Shown here: one piece after another, positions 48,318 through 58,040 of the stretch
Position numbering within the stretch: position 1 is the stretch's first letter
How the letters are laid out: every line of letters begins with the position of its first letter
Assembly (NCBI GenBank): GCA_964518955.1
Contig: CAZFHS010000018.1
Span: 35,753 to 99,752, forward strand
DNA from: JBDGYW01 sp964518955
GTDB taxonomy: Bacteria > Gemmatimonadota > Gemmatimonadetes > Gemmatimonadales > GWC2-71-9
DNA: 64,000 bases
Direction of reading: 5' to 3'
Made by a program: the position numbers and the translations under genes
Notes under the pieces: model-generated
Seen by the model: the letters and a program-made list of their open reading frames with translations, nothing else
What the model was told of the DNA's origin: nothing
Databases searched by the model: none

Positions 48318-51029
48318 TCACTCCATCCGCAGAGCCGCGATAGGATCTGTGCGTGTGGCGCGCCGCGCTGGGATGTAACTGGCCACGAGGGCTACAGAGG
48401 TCAGCACGACGGCGATTCCCCCGAAAGTGACCGGATCGGTTGGGCTCAGCCCGTGCAGTAGCCCGCGAAGGAGCCTGGTAACGGCAAGCGCGACGAGAAA
48501 ACCGATTCCCAAGCCGATACCTGCGAGTTTTACTCCATCGCGAAGCACCATACCACGCACCGAACCCACACCTGCTCCCAAGGCCATCCGAATTCCTATC
48601 TCACGCGTGCGGAGGCCAACCGTGTAGGCCAGAATGCCGTAGAGTCCGAGTGATGCCAGGCTCAGGCCCAAAATCCCGAATACCGCTGTCACCAGGGCTG
48701 CGGCTCGGCTCGGTATCAGCGCCAGGCCCATGAAATTTTCATACGGCGTGTTTGCATCGACGAGAAGGTCGGGTTCTACATCCTGAACGATTGCAGCGAG
48801 TGCCGGCGCAATGTCTTCTGCTCCAGGTCGCACGCGCACGAGCACCACCATATCCGTCGACCGATGCTGTTCGTACGGTATGTAGATCATTGAGCGAGGA
48901 TCTTCGCTGAGCGATCTGTACTTCGCGTTTCGCGCAATACCTACTATCTCGAGTGCCGGCTCGTCTGCAGAGCGGATCTGGATCCTCTTCCCAAGGGCGC
49001 TCTCGCCGGGCCACTCTCGGCGCGCAAACGTCTCATTGACGATCGCCACGAGTGGAGTCCCTTCACGGTCGGCAATCGAAAACGTCCGACCTTGCACGAT
49101 TGGAATGCGCAAGACCTCCAAAAGCCCTGCAGAGACGCGACTGACGTCGGATATGGGCCGATCATCCTCTTCCGCGGGCTCCCTGCCGACGACTGAATAT
49201 CGGGTTGATTGCCCGCCCAGCGAAACGGGTGGGTAGTCGATCAATCCGGCTGACTCGACCTGGGGCAGCGCAGCAGCTCGAGAGGCGATCTCATTGAACA
49301 GGCGGGCGGCGTCGTCATTTGTGTAATTGCCCTGAAAACCCAACTCGCTGCTCACGGCGTGAAGTCCCTCGGGTTCGAACCCGATGTCCACTGAGTGTGC
49401 GCGCGCTAGCCCACGGGCGAAGAGACCAGCCCCCACCAGCAGCAGTGCCGATCCCGCCACCTGCGCCACCACGAATACGCTACGGAGTCGCGAGCGCGCC
49501 GATGCTGACGCAGGCGAGTCTTCCTTCAGGGCCGTGTTTAGATCTGGCTTCGTCACCTGAAGTGCGGGTGCAAGCCCAAACACGATGCCAGTTGCGAGTG
49601 CCAACACAAGCGAGAACACGAGTGCACGCACGTCGGGCGTGAAGTCGAGTACCAGCGGCACCTCGAACGGAGGCCGATAGCTGGCAATTAGTTTGGTCGC
49701 GTAGTAGGTGAGCAGCAGACCGCCCCCGCCGCCGAGGGAAAAGAGCATCGCGCTTTCAGTAAGCAGCTGACGGATCACACGACCGCGGCGTGCTCCGAGT
49801 GCGAGGCGCAGCGCCATCTCCTTACCGCGGCGTGACGCCCGAGAAAGGAGCATACCTCCTACGTTTACGCTTGCTATCAAGAGAATCGTGCCTGATGCCG
49901 CAAACAGGAAAACGGAAAATGCGGCAGCAGCGAGGAGCGCATTTCTTCCTATTGGCCCGAATTTCTCGACTCCAGCTCCGAAATCGACGCTGGTCTCGGG
50001 GTACGCAGCGCGAAGGTTCGCAGTCGCGATGCGAAATCCTTCCTCGACCTGTTCGATCGAAACTCCCGGCGCACGTCTCCCGATTGCATCCAACCATGTC
50101 GAGCCGATGGATGCGAGGTCGTAGTCGTCGTCGAACGTTGAAGCTACGCCGAGGGGCAGCCACACCGCCGTTTCGAGCATGGCATTGGGCCCTATGAAGC
50201 CTTTTTCCGCAACGCCGACGATCGTCACGTTGTGCCTGTTCATTCTCACCGACGTGCCAACGATCGCAGAGTCGCCTCCGAAGCGGCGATTCCAAAGAGA
50301 GTGGCTTATAACTGCGACGAGGTGTCCGCTGTCGGCGTTGTCTTCGTCCTGAACAAAGAACCTTCCTACTGCTGGGCGCACACCCAGGAGGCCGAAGAAG
50401 TTGTGTGAAACAAAGAGCGAGAATGTGTTTTCGCGCGTTTCGCCGGCTTCCAGGCCCACTGCAGTGATCGCCATTGCCGCGAGGTCCGAGAGGCCTGTGT
50501 TGGCTTCTCGCAGAGCGAGGAAGCTTGGGTATGACCACTCATGGTATGAGTCACCGTTCTCGGCGACCCGATGCGGTCGCACGAGCTCGTTGGCATTTTG
50601 AATTCCAGGCGGCGCCTTGAGCAGAACGGAGTTCACCAGGCTGAACACGGTTGTCGTAGCACCGATACCCATAGCGATCGTTAGTGCCGAAACGAAAGTG
50701 AACACCGGCGCTTTGATCAATGTGCGGGCAGCGAACCGGATATCCTGTAACAGAGTTTCCATTAGGCTGGCGTTTCTCGGCGTAGAGTGCCGCGATTGAT
50801 TGTTCTTTCTCAGCCGTCTAGCACTTTTCGATACGCGCTCGACTGCATATCGGAATGCTGCCTGAACGGCCTGTTTCCAGTACCAGAGTGCGGCGCTCAT
50901 TCGCCCGTCTCGATCGCGTCGTTCGGCGTAAAGCTCGAATAGGTCGCCGAGAACGCCATTCCTTGGTAGTCCCGAAGGCACGAAGAGAGAAATCAGAATG
51001 CGGGCGAGGAAGGGTGGCTTGACGCTCAT
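48318..51029 (-). CDS. ADOP-type permease (MacB/FtsX-like), second copy
   Basis: This 903-aa protein has the same layout as the permease at 26.7 kb: an N-terminal ADOP domain (LPRNGVLGDLFELYAERRDRDGR), the first helix (FTFVSALTIAMGIGATTTVFSLV), two MacB-like periplasmic domains and two FtsX blocks (LGILGLSLASLGLYGILAY). It shares the GxRxxEIGIRMALGAG type motif near the end (GLRTREIGIRMALGAGVGSVR). There is no adjacent ATPase gene. It overlaps its PadR regulator by four bases. The two ADOP copies are clearly diverged, so they are old paralogues. Confidence 0.9.
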   Translation of the reverse strand: MSVKPPFLARILISLFVPSGLPRNGVLGDLFELYAERRDRDGRMSAALWYWKQAVQAAFRYAVERVSKSARRLRKNNQSRHSTPRNASLMETLLQDIRFAARTLIKAPVFTFVSALTIAMGIGATTTVFSLVNSVLLKAPPGIQNANELVRPHRVAENGDSYHEWSYPSFLALREANTGLSDLAAMAITAVGLEAGETRENTFSLFVSHNFFGLLGVRPAVGRFFVQDEDNADSGHLVAVISHSLWNRRFGGDSAIVGTSVRMNRHNVTIVGVAEKGFIGPNAMLETAVWLPLGVASTFDDDYDLASIGSTWLDAIGRRAPGVSIEQVEEGFRIATANLRAAYPETSVDFGAGVEKFGPIGRNALLAAAAFSVFLFAASGTILLIASVNVGGMLLSRASRRGKEMALRLALGARRGRVIRQLLTESAMLFSLGGGGGLLLTYYATKLIASYRPPFEVPLVLDFTPDVRALVFSLVLALATGIVFGLAPALQVTKPDLNTALKEDSPASASARSRLRSVFVVAQVAGSALLLVGAGLFARGLARAHSVDIGFEPEGLHAVSSELGFQGNYTNDDAARLFNEIASRAAALPQVESAGLIDYPPVSLGGQSTRYSVVGREPAEEDDRPISDVSRVSAGLLEVLRIPIVQGRTFSIADREGTPLVAIVNETFARREWPGESALGKRIQIRSADEPALEIVGIARNAKYRSLSEDPRSMIYIPYEQHRSTDMVVLVRVRPGAEDIAPALAAIVQDVEPDLLVDANTPYENFMGLALIPSRAAALVTAVFGILGLSLASLGLYGILAYTVGLRTREIGIRMALGAGVGSVRGMVLRDGVKLAGIGLGIGFLVALAVTRLLRGLLHGLSPTDPVTFGGIAVVLTSVALVASYIPARRATRTDPIAALRME

Positions 51030-51358
51030 CGGTCTTCGAGTTTTGGCTCGAGGCCGGCCCAGAGGTTGAGCATTGCGGCTCGCGATTCGCGTACTGCGCT
51101 CAAGCCCGTGTCGGTTACAGTGACAAAACGCTTTGGTCGGCCGCCTCTGTTGGGGTCAGCGTTGCCCATTGTGGATTTCAGATGGCCCTTGGTCTCCAGA
51201 CGATCGAGAGTCACTGAAAGCGACCCGCTGGGTACCTGACGTCCAGTTTCCCTCTCGATCTCCTTGATTATGGCGGTTCCGTACGCGCTCTCTCCAAGCC
51301 TCAGAATAGCCGCTAAGACCATATGCTCGAATTCACCCAAATAGTTCTTTCCACCCAT
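51026..51358 (-). CDS. PadR-family transcriptional regulator, second copy
   Basis: This is a 110-aa winged-helix protein with LGEFEHMVLAAILRLGESAYG, VPSGSLSVTLDRLETKGHLKS and RPKRFVTVTDTGLSAVRESRAAMLNLW. It overlaps the permease start as ATGA and is preceded, four bases before its start codon, by a long inverted repeat that is the likely autoregulatory operator. Confidence 0.92.
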   Translation of the reverse strand: MGGKNYLGEFEHMVLAAILRLGESAYGTAIIKEIERETGRQVPSGSLSVTLDRLETKGHLKSTMGNADPNRGGRPKRFVTVTDTGLSAVRESRAAMLNLWAGLEPKLEDR

Positions 51359-51361
51359 CGC

Positions 51362-51385
51362 ATCCTAACCTTGTAAGGTTGGGAT
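51362..51385. promoter_or_regulatory. PadR operator candidate
   Basis: ATCC-T-AACCTT-GT-AAGGTT-G-GGAT is a 24-base inverted repeat with ten of eleven arm positions paired, placed directly upstream of padR. Its position in the promoter region would allow repression of the padR-permease operon. Confidence 0.65.
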
Positions 51386-51452
51386 AACTACGGGTGGTGT
51401 CGGGCGAGAGTTTCAGTGTTGCGCTGAGAGGGCGGTGGCTCTAGCGACTCTA

Positions 51453-51866
51453 TCAGATTCCCAGTGCTGCTACTGCGCGCTCGTACTCTTGCGGTCGAAC
51501 GTAAAGGACGTAGCCGTATCTGCCGTAGCCGTCGGCAACTCCCGTCGATGCAAAAACATCAACGTTTGCCTCGAACAGCTGTTCGTGAACAGCAACCAGA
51601 GCTCCCATTTTGTCGTCGCCCTGAACGAGTAGCGCAGGGTGTGGGCCGTCCAGAGTGAGTCCAGCGTGCTTCCCAGCAGTCGCCATCTGCTGGGTTTCGT
51701 CCGGGAATATCGTGAGCTGGGTATGTGTTGGCCCAATCGGGACAGCAGTGAATGCCAGCATGTTGATGCCTAGATCGGATAGCTGCGTGAGCAGTTTGTA
51801 TCCCTCTCCAGGTTGGTCCCTTACGGTGGTGTTGAAATAGTCAACTCGGCGGACAGAATACGACAC
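51453..51866 (-). CDS. ACT-domain-like protein
   Basis: The 137-aa protein appears to hold two small alpha/beta units of the ACT type. The first runs from YFNTTVRDQPGEGYKLLTQL to GINMLAFTAVPIG and the second from GDDKMGALVAVHEQLFEANV to VFASTGVADGYGRYGYVLYV. Similar stand-alone proteins are predicted amino acid sensors. No partner gene is adjacent, and the ligand is unknown. Confidence 0.65.
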   Translation of the reverse strand: MSYSVRRVDYFNTTVRDQPGEGYKLLTQLSDLGINMLAFTAVPIGPTHTQLTIFPDETQQMATAGKHAGLTLDGPHPALLVQGDDKMGALVAVHEQLFEANVDVFASTGVADGYGRYGYVLYVRPQEYERAVAALGI

Positions 51867-51972
51867 GATTCACCTCCGGGTCGCGGAGAATAGAACGCGG
51901 GCCAGTATCAGTGGTCGACTCTGAAAGATGCATAATTTCGGCGTATGCGTCTAGAAACTGCGGTAACACCAA

Positions 51973-52010
51973 ACATCCCACGGAGCTTGGCCGCACGCTC
52001 CGTGGGATGT
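51973..52010 (-). terminator. Hairpin terminator of the DUF819 gene
   Basis: ACATCCCACGGAGC pairs perfectly over 14 bases with GCTCCGTGGGATGT, 32 bases beyond the DUF819 stop. On the minus strand it is followed by TTTGGTGTT, a weak T run. Confidence 0.6.
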
Positions 52011-52041
52011 CGGCTATTCGTCGTCGAACGTTCGACATTCC

Positions 52042-53244
52042 TCAAAGCAGTCTATAGCACATCCCGGCGGTGAGCACACCGATGAAGTTGCCCAGTCCAT
52101 AGCCGAGTAGCGCGAGCATGATGGACACAGGTACGAGATCTTCGCGGTGGTAGCTGGCCGCGACTGGCGCTGACGCCGCTCCTCCAACGGCCGCAACACT
52201 GGCGACGGCTGCCATACTCACGTCGACTCTGAAGAGCCACGCCGAACCCGTGATGATGATCAGGTGCACGACGATACAAATCACGCCGGCAACGAGGAAC
52301 CACTGCGCGCCGCCGATCTGGGTTAGGTCCGCCTGGGCTCCCATTGTGGTCATGTACATGTACACCAGGCCCATCGAAAGCTGGGTGGAGCCGGGAATGC
52401 TCTTGAGTTTGGTCGCGGACAACGCGATCCCGAATACAGTGACCAGTAGGATTCTCCAGGTTCCCTCCGTGAGTACCGCTCCCATCTGAGGGAGGACCGA
52501 GGCGAGCGCATTTGCGGCGAAGATGGCCGTGAATCCCCAACCGAACAGGATCAACACGTGGTGGAAGTGCACATCAGTGCTTTTCTTCTCTATGCTGCCC
52601 ACGGCCTCGACTATCTTCTCCATGTGATCCTGATTTACGCGTGTGAACTTGTTGAATGCCGCAGCCCACTTTTTGCACGACAGGATGAGCGGGAAATAGA
52701 GCACATAGACGAAGTTGTCTACCAGCACCACCATTCCGACCATTTCCGGTGGCGTTTGGACCGCTTCGGCGACGCCGGCCAGGTTGCCCGTTCCGCCAAT
52801 CCAGCTGCCGGCCAGTGCTCCGTAGCCCCTCCATGTGTCAGGCGGCAGCCAGTCCTTGAACAGGAAGAACGATATGGCTGCACCGATGGCGATTCCAAAT
52901 GCGCCACACGTCAGTACTGCTGCTCCACGCCAGGCAATCTTGATCGATTCGCGGATGTTGATGTCCAACAGCATCAGGACGATGAACATCGGAACCGCGA
53001 AGGCCCTGAGCGTGGCGTAGATGGGACTGGAGCGAGGGATCACGTCTGGTACGTTCAAACCGATTCCGGAAAGGACGCTCATATTGCTCAGGAAGATGGG
53101 CGTCAGGAAGATCCAGATGATTGCGGGCAGCATGTCGAAGACCTTCCACTTGGTCTTCTTTTCCAGCCACAGGAAAAAGACGGGGATCATCGTGACGATC
53201 ATCATCACGCCGATGAGGTCGGTGAATACAGGCTCAGAGTTCAT
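52042..53244 (-). CDS. DUF819-family membrane protein
   Basis: About ten membrane helices cover this 400-aa protein. Glycine-rich turns typical of DUF819 (YjcL-like) transporters are visible: WIGGTGNLAGVAEA in the first half and AAVGGAASAPVAASYH in the second, in an inverted two-half arrangement. Relatives are putative transporters of unknown substrate. The context (ACT protein downstream, divergent aldo/keto reductase upstream) does not identify one. Confidence 0.88.
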   Translation of the reverse strand: MNSEPVFTDLIGVMMIVTMIPVFFLWLEKKTKWKVFDMLPAIIWIFLTPIFLSNMSVLSGIGLNVPDVIPRSSPIYATLRAFAVPMFIVLMLLDINIRESIKIAWRGAAVLTCGAFGIAIGAAISFFLFKDWLPPDTWRGYGALAGSWIGGTGNLAGVAEAVQTPPEMVGMVVLVDNFVYVLYFPLILSCKKWAAAFNKFTRVNQDHMEKIVEAVGSIEKKSTDVHFHHVLILFGWGFTAIFAANALASVLPQMGAVLTEGTWRILLVTVFGIALSATKLKSIPGSTQLSMGLVYMYMTTMGAQADLTQIGGAQWFLVAGVICIVVHLIIITGSAWLFRVDVSMAAVASVAAVGGAASAPVAASYHREDLVPVSIMLALLGYGLGNFIGVLTAGMCYRLL

Positions 53245-53437
53245 TCGCTCTCCGCATCAGATAGCCAAATGTCGTTTCTACCTCGGCGGTCAACCTCTGT
53301 CCGAAATCAGACCGATGATAGCTATTGCTTGGTCCCGATAGAGGCAAGCCTTGCCCGCAGGCCTTGCATCGGAAGCCGGACGATATCAGTGTTCAAAGAG
53401 AAGACTACCCACCCAGCCAGAGCTCCTGGAGACATTC

Positions 53438-54424
53438 ATGACGGAACGTGATCTCAGCAGGCGAGATTTTGTGAAGGTAGGTGCCGTGGGCGCGGCATCG
53501 GCGCTAATGACTACGAGAGATGCATCGGCTACAGGCTTTCCGCCCGCAATGGCCACTCGTCCCTTGGGGCGTACCGGCCATCAGGTCAAGCTTTTCAGCC
53601 TCGGTGGCCAAGCCACCCTCGAAAAAGATGGTACGCGCGATGAGTCTATCGCGATCATCAATCGTGCGATCGACCTGGGTGTCAACTACATCGATACCGC
53701 CGCCGGGTATGGCAATGGGATAAGTCAGACATACATCGGCGAGGTAATGGCAACGCGGCGCGATGAAGTGTACCTGGCGACCAAGACACACGACCGGACG
53801 TATGATGGTTCCATGAGGTTGTTGGAGGAGAGTCTGCGGCTGCTACAGACAGATCATCTAGACTGTTGGCAGCTGCACAGGCTTGGTTCGCAAGAGCACC
53901 TCGACGCGATCTTCGCTCCTGACGGCGCAATCAAGGCGCTCGAGCAGGCAAAGAGTGAAGGGATCGTCCGATTTCTAGGCATTACCGGCCATACGGCGCC
54001 AGACGTGCTCATGGACGCGATCAATCAGTATGACTTCGATACCGTGCTGATGGCGCTGAATGCGGCGGACCCGCACTATCTGCCCTTTGCCGAAGAGCTT
54101 TTGCCGCTCGCCAACCGCAAGAACATGGGCGTAATTGGAATGAAGATCCCCGCACGGGGGCGCATCTTCCGCGACGGCGGATTGACGTCGATGCGAGAAG
54201 CCATGCATTGGGTTCTCACTCAGCCCGTGAGCACCGTGATCATCGGTTGTGATGATATTGCGCAACTCGAGGAAAACGTGGCTATCGCGTCCGAGTTCCA
54301 GCCACTCAATGGTGGACAGATGGCGAGGATCTCAGACCTGACCACCGAATATGCCAAAGAGGCGATGTGGTACAAGCGCGGCGCTAGGCCACGCCGCGGT
54401 GATAGGGACGAGGAGGATCACTAG
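53438..54424 (+). CDS. Tat-exported aldo/keto reductase
   Basis: The start at 53438 gives an N-terminus MTERDLSRRDFVKVGAVGAA, a twin-arginine signal (SRRDFVK). The AKR barrel has an intact catalytic tetrad: Asp and Tyr in NYIDTAAGYG, Lys in LATKTH and His in CWQLHRLG. Export by the Tat route implies folding with bound cofactor in the cytoplasm. The C-terminus is basic and acidic by turns (RPRRGDRDEEDH). The stop overlaps the convergent serpin gene by four bases. Confidence 0.9.
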   Translation: MTERDLSRRDFVKVGAVGAASALMTTRDASATGFPPAMATRPLGRTGHQVKLFSLGGQATLEKDGTRDESIAIINRAIDLGVNYIDTAAGYGNGISQTYIGEVMATRRDEVYLATKTHDRTYDGSMRLLEESLRLLQTDHLDCWQLHRLGSQEHLDAIFAPDGAIKALEQAKSEGIVRFLGITGHTAPDVLMDAINQYDFDTVLMALNAADPHYLPFAEELLPLANRKNMGVIGMKIPARGRIFRDGGLTSMREAMHWVLTQPVSTVIIGCDDIAQLEENVAIASEFQPLNGGQMARISDLTTEYAKEAMWYKRGARPRRGDRDEEDH

Positions 54425-55650
54425 CCGTTCGGATCCATCACCTTTCCCATAAACAGGATCGTGCCGGAGAACCGCTCCCGAATCAGGAATAGAAACGGGC
54501 GGTCAACTGTGAGCGCGGCCGGTGCGCTGACCTCCATCATCGACACCGAGGTGACTGCCGCTGCTTCAGTGCCCTCTTCGTTTACCTCCACAAAGGTTTT
54601 GTGGAGGACAGTGTCGATCCAGACTCCGCCTTCCGGGTACATTCGTGTGAAATCCGCCTCCATCGGATTGAATGCCACTTCCATTCCAAGGGCCTTGAGT
54701 GCGTCGTTAAGTGCCAACTCGAATTCGAGTGTGAACTTCGGCAGGGAAACATGCATTTCCCCGGGCCCCAGCCCTGAGATCCAACGATCCCAATTTGTGT
54801 CTGTGAGGTCGTCCACGACCGAACCGATTTGGCCCGCCTCATCGGGCATGAGGATTGTCATACAAAACGCATCCCCGCTGTACGGCAGCTCTGCCACCAG
54901 GATGCCATCATGCCATGCAATCCGGATGTCGACTTCTCCTTCCTGCGACATCATGTCGACCGTAGTCGTCGAGCCGTCGACAAGTCTGAACGTGGCATCG
55001 CGCGTCCTGTTTTTGTCGAACTGATACGTCCAGTCACCCTTGAAATAGACGGCGTTGATGAGATACATGATGATGCCTGCCGGGATGCTCCCCTCTATGA
55101 TCTTCTCGATCTTGCCGTTGGTGCTCGAATTGACCCAATCGTTGATTGTGTTAGCGGCAGACGGATCGCCAAAGTCGAGGGCTGAGATCTCGGCGTCGAA
55201 GTACTGCTGGTTGACAGTCTGGAATTCCTGAGCCGGAATTCTGTTCTGTGCGTGCCATATTGAGTTCGCTATCAGAAACTCGACATTGGGATCGAGAGTC
55301 CGTAACAGGTCTATCAATGTTCGATAGGCCTCGTTGACCGATTCACGGGTGAGACCGGACAACTCGAGTGTCTCGATCATCGCCTGTTCAGTGGTGCCGC
55401 TGGCGCCATTCAGCGTCATGCCGAGTGCCATCGCTACGCTCAACGGGGAGATGAAGATGTTGCTATCGCCGACTTCCCGGTTGATTTCGCGGAATAGCTT
55501 TAGGGCAAACCGGTTGTCTGCTTCGATCAGGTTGCTTTCGGCGAGACTCAGCTCGCGAGGCAACTCTCCCAAAGGGCCAAAGGACCCGTCACATCCTGCT
55601 ATCAAGCCGCTCAAGCAGACGAGTAAGATGGACCCGCTCAGAGTCTTCAT
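54421..55650 (-). CDS. Serpin-family protease inhibitor, lipoprotein
   Basis: The 409-aa protein has a lipoprotein signal (LLVCLSGLIAGCDG) and a full serpin fold (NIFISPLSVAMALGMTLNGAS, YLINAVYFKGDW, VDRPFLFLIRE). The reactive loop has an inhibitory-type hinge EEGTEAAAVT at residues 358-367. Aligning loop length with alpha-1-antitrypsin, where both flanks match without gaps, puts P1 at Val374 and P1' at Ser375, which predicts inhibition of elastase-like proteases. Bacterial serpins are uncommon and may protect against own or foreign proteases. The start at 55650 is set by the signal peptide. Confidence 0.92.
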   Translation of the reverse strand: MKTLSGSILLVCLSGLIAGCDGSFGPLGELPRELSLAESNLIEADNRFALKLFREINREVGDSNIFISPLSVAMALGMTLNGASGTTEQAMIETLELSGLTRESVNEAYRTLIDLLRTLDPNVEFLIANSIWHAQNRIPAQEFQTVNQQYFDAEISALDFGDPSAANTINDWVNSSTNGKIEKIIEGSIPAGIIMYLINAVYFKGDWTYQFDKNRTRDATFRLVDGSTTTVDMMSQEGEVDIRIAWHDGILVAELPYSGDAFCMTILMPDEAGQIGSVVDDLTDTNWDRWISGLGPGEMHVSLPKFTLEFELALNDALKALGMEVAFNPMEADFTRMYPEGGVWIDTVLHKTFVEVNEEGTEAAAVTSVSMMEVSAPAALTVDRPFLFLIRERFSGTILFMGKVMDPNG

Positions 55651-55739
55651 GGCTAGTTCCTCGAGTGTTGTCACCGTTGATACCCGGAAACTGGCCATGT
55701 GGTCACAATGTGAGTGGGGACGGGAAAAAGGGCTTCAGA

Positions 55740-56660
55740 TCAGGGAAACCAACGCTCCAACTGGTCGATGCCGCCACCCGGGTATTCGAGTCGGAGTATG
55801 CCGAAGTCGAGTGTGGCCTTGTGTCTCCGCGGCGACGACCGGGCGACTTGAAAGCGCCAGTCGGTCTCGTCGTCCCCTCCCGGCGTCAGAGCAAATAACA
55901 TCACGCCGTCGACCGAGGGGTGGCTTGCCCCCACATCCGGTCGGAGCCGATAGGCCGCGAATGTCTCGTCCCGTCCGGCCACTCTGACGATCGCAATCCC
56001 GTATTGGGTGCCCGTGCGCACCCAAATACCCTCAACTGAATGCAGGTTGTCAGCGTGGGCATGGAAGAACGCCTGGAAATCGGCGGCGGTTGGTTCGAAC
56101 TGCGCCCACCGGACGGTTCTGGAGAGTGAGAAGTCGGTCTGAGTTCCCGTCTCATCCAGCGGAGCGATGGCAATCTGTCCATCCTCCAAAGGCACTTCTT
56201 CCCATCTTGGTATCCGGATACGGCTTCCTACCAGTGCGCCAATCACTGCCCCGACCACCCCACCGACGATCGCTGGTTCGAATGACGGTTTGTCCGGATC
56301 GTCACGGTTGGCCGCCCGCAGTGCTGCCACACCAGTGAGTGCGCCGATGCCGAACCCGATTCCACCTACCACACCAGTCATCGCCCGTTCGCCACGACGC
56401 ACCTCCAACCTCAGTGCCTCGTTGTAACGAACGAGAGGATCACCGTCCGTTTCGGCCAAGAGCAGTCGATCGCGAGACGCATACACCACGCGTCCGGTAG
56501 ACCAGAACGGTTGCCCTGCGGAGTCGGCACGGCTGACCCGCACCGTCGATCCCGGTGTTATTGGAAGTTGCTGAGCATGCCCGATGGAGTCGGGTGCAAA
56601 TGCAAGTACGAACAAAGCGGTGAGGCACTTCGCGAACCCAAGGGAGCTGACTCGGCTCAT
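55740..56660 (-). CDS. Exported hypothetical protein with glycine-zipper helix pair
   Basis: A signal peptide (CLTALFVLAFAPDSIGHAQ) is followed by a small beta domain (GSTVRVSRADSAGQPFWSTG, RLLLAETDGDPL). Two glycine-rich hydrophobic helices come next (GVVGGIGFGIGALTGVAAL and PAIVGGVVGAVIGALVGSRI), the pattern of glycine-zipper membrane proteins. The C-terminal 130 residues are mixed and unassigned. Start MSRVSSLGF at 56660 is chosen because it places the signal at the N-terminus. An AT-rich stretch upstream (56720-56840) is unlike its surroundings and may hold the promoter. Confidence 0.65.
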   Translation of the reverse strand: MSRVSSLGFAKCLTALFVLAFAPDSIGHAQQLPITPGSTVRVSRADSAGQPFWSTGRVVYASRDRLLLAETDGDPLVRYNEALRLEVRRGERAMTGVVGGIGFGIGALTGVAALRAANRDDPDKPSFEPAIVGGVVGAVIGALVGSRIRIPRWEEVPLEDGQIAIAPLDETGTQTDFSLSRTVRWAQFEPTAADFQAFFHAHADNLHSVEGIWVRTGTQYGIAIVRVAGRDETFAAYRLRPDVGASHPSVDGVMLFALTPGGDDETDWRFQVARSSPRRHKATLDFGILRLEYPGGGIDQLERWFP

Positions 56661-56880
56661 GGCTAAGCCCTTTCTGTTGTCGAGCTCGTGGTGGTGCGCT
56701 TGGTGACCGCGTTGTAGCATAGTCACTCAACGAAAATAAAACCTTTGGCAATATCCATTTCCTGCAAGTGTTGAGGATTATAACATGCTGTCAGATATTG
56801 CTTTATGTTCTCATATCTAAAGTAATGTATAAGGTTGTCCGCGTCCTCGAGATCGGACGCAGTGGAGAATTCAAGGACAT

Positions 56881-57885
<1,005 letters not shown>

Positions 57886-57993
57886 CGTAAACCCTTATAT
57901 TACTTTACGTTACGTTCTTTTTGGCCGCGGAATCCCACGGAGTGACGCTGACAACTGCGATGCTTGAATTTCCCACCCAACCCCACCAAATCT

Positions 57994-58023
57994 TCCGCGG
58001 CTACCCGCGTTCCTCCGCGGCTA
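57994..58023. repeat. Short direct repeat
   Basis: TCCGCGGCTA occurs at 57994-58003 and again at 58014-58023, separated by CCCGCGTTCC, just downstream of the TRAP operon. It resembles dispersed CCGCGG-type intergenic repeats. Confidence 0.4.
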
Positions 58024-58040
58024 TTCAGATGATCTATCCT

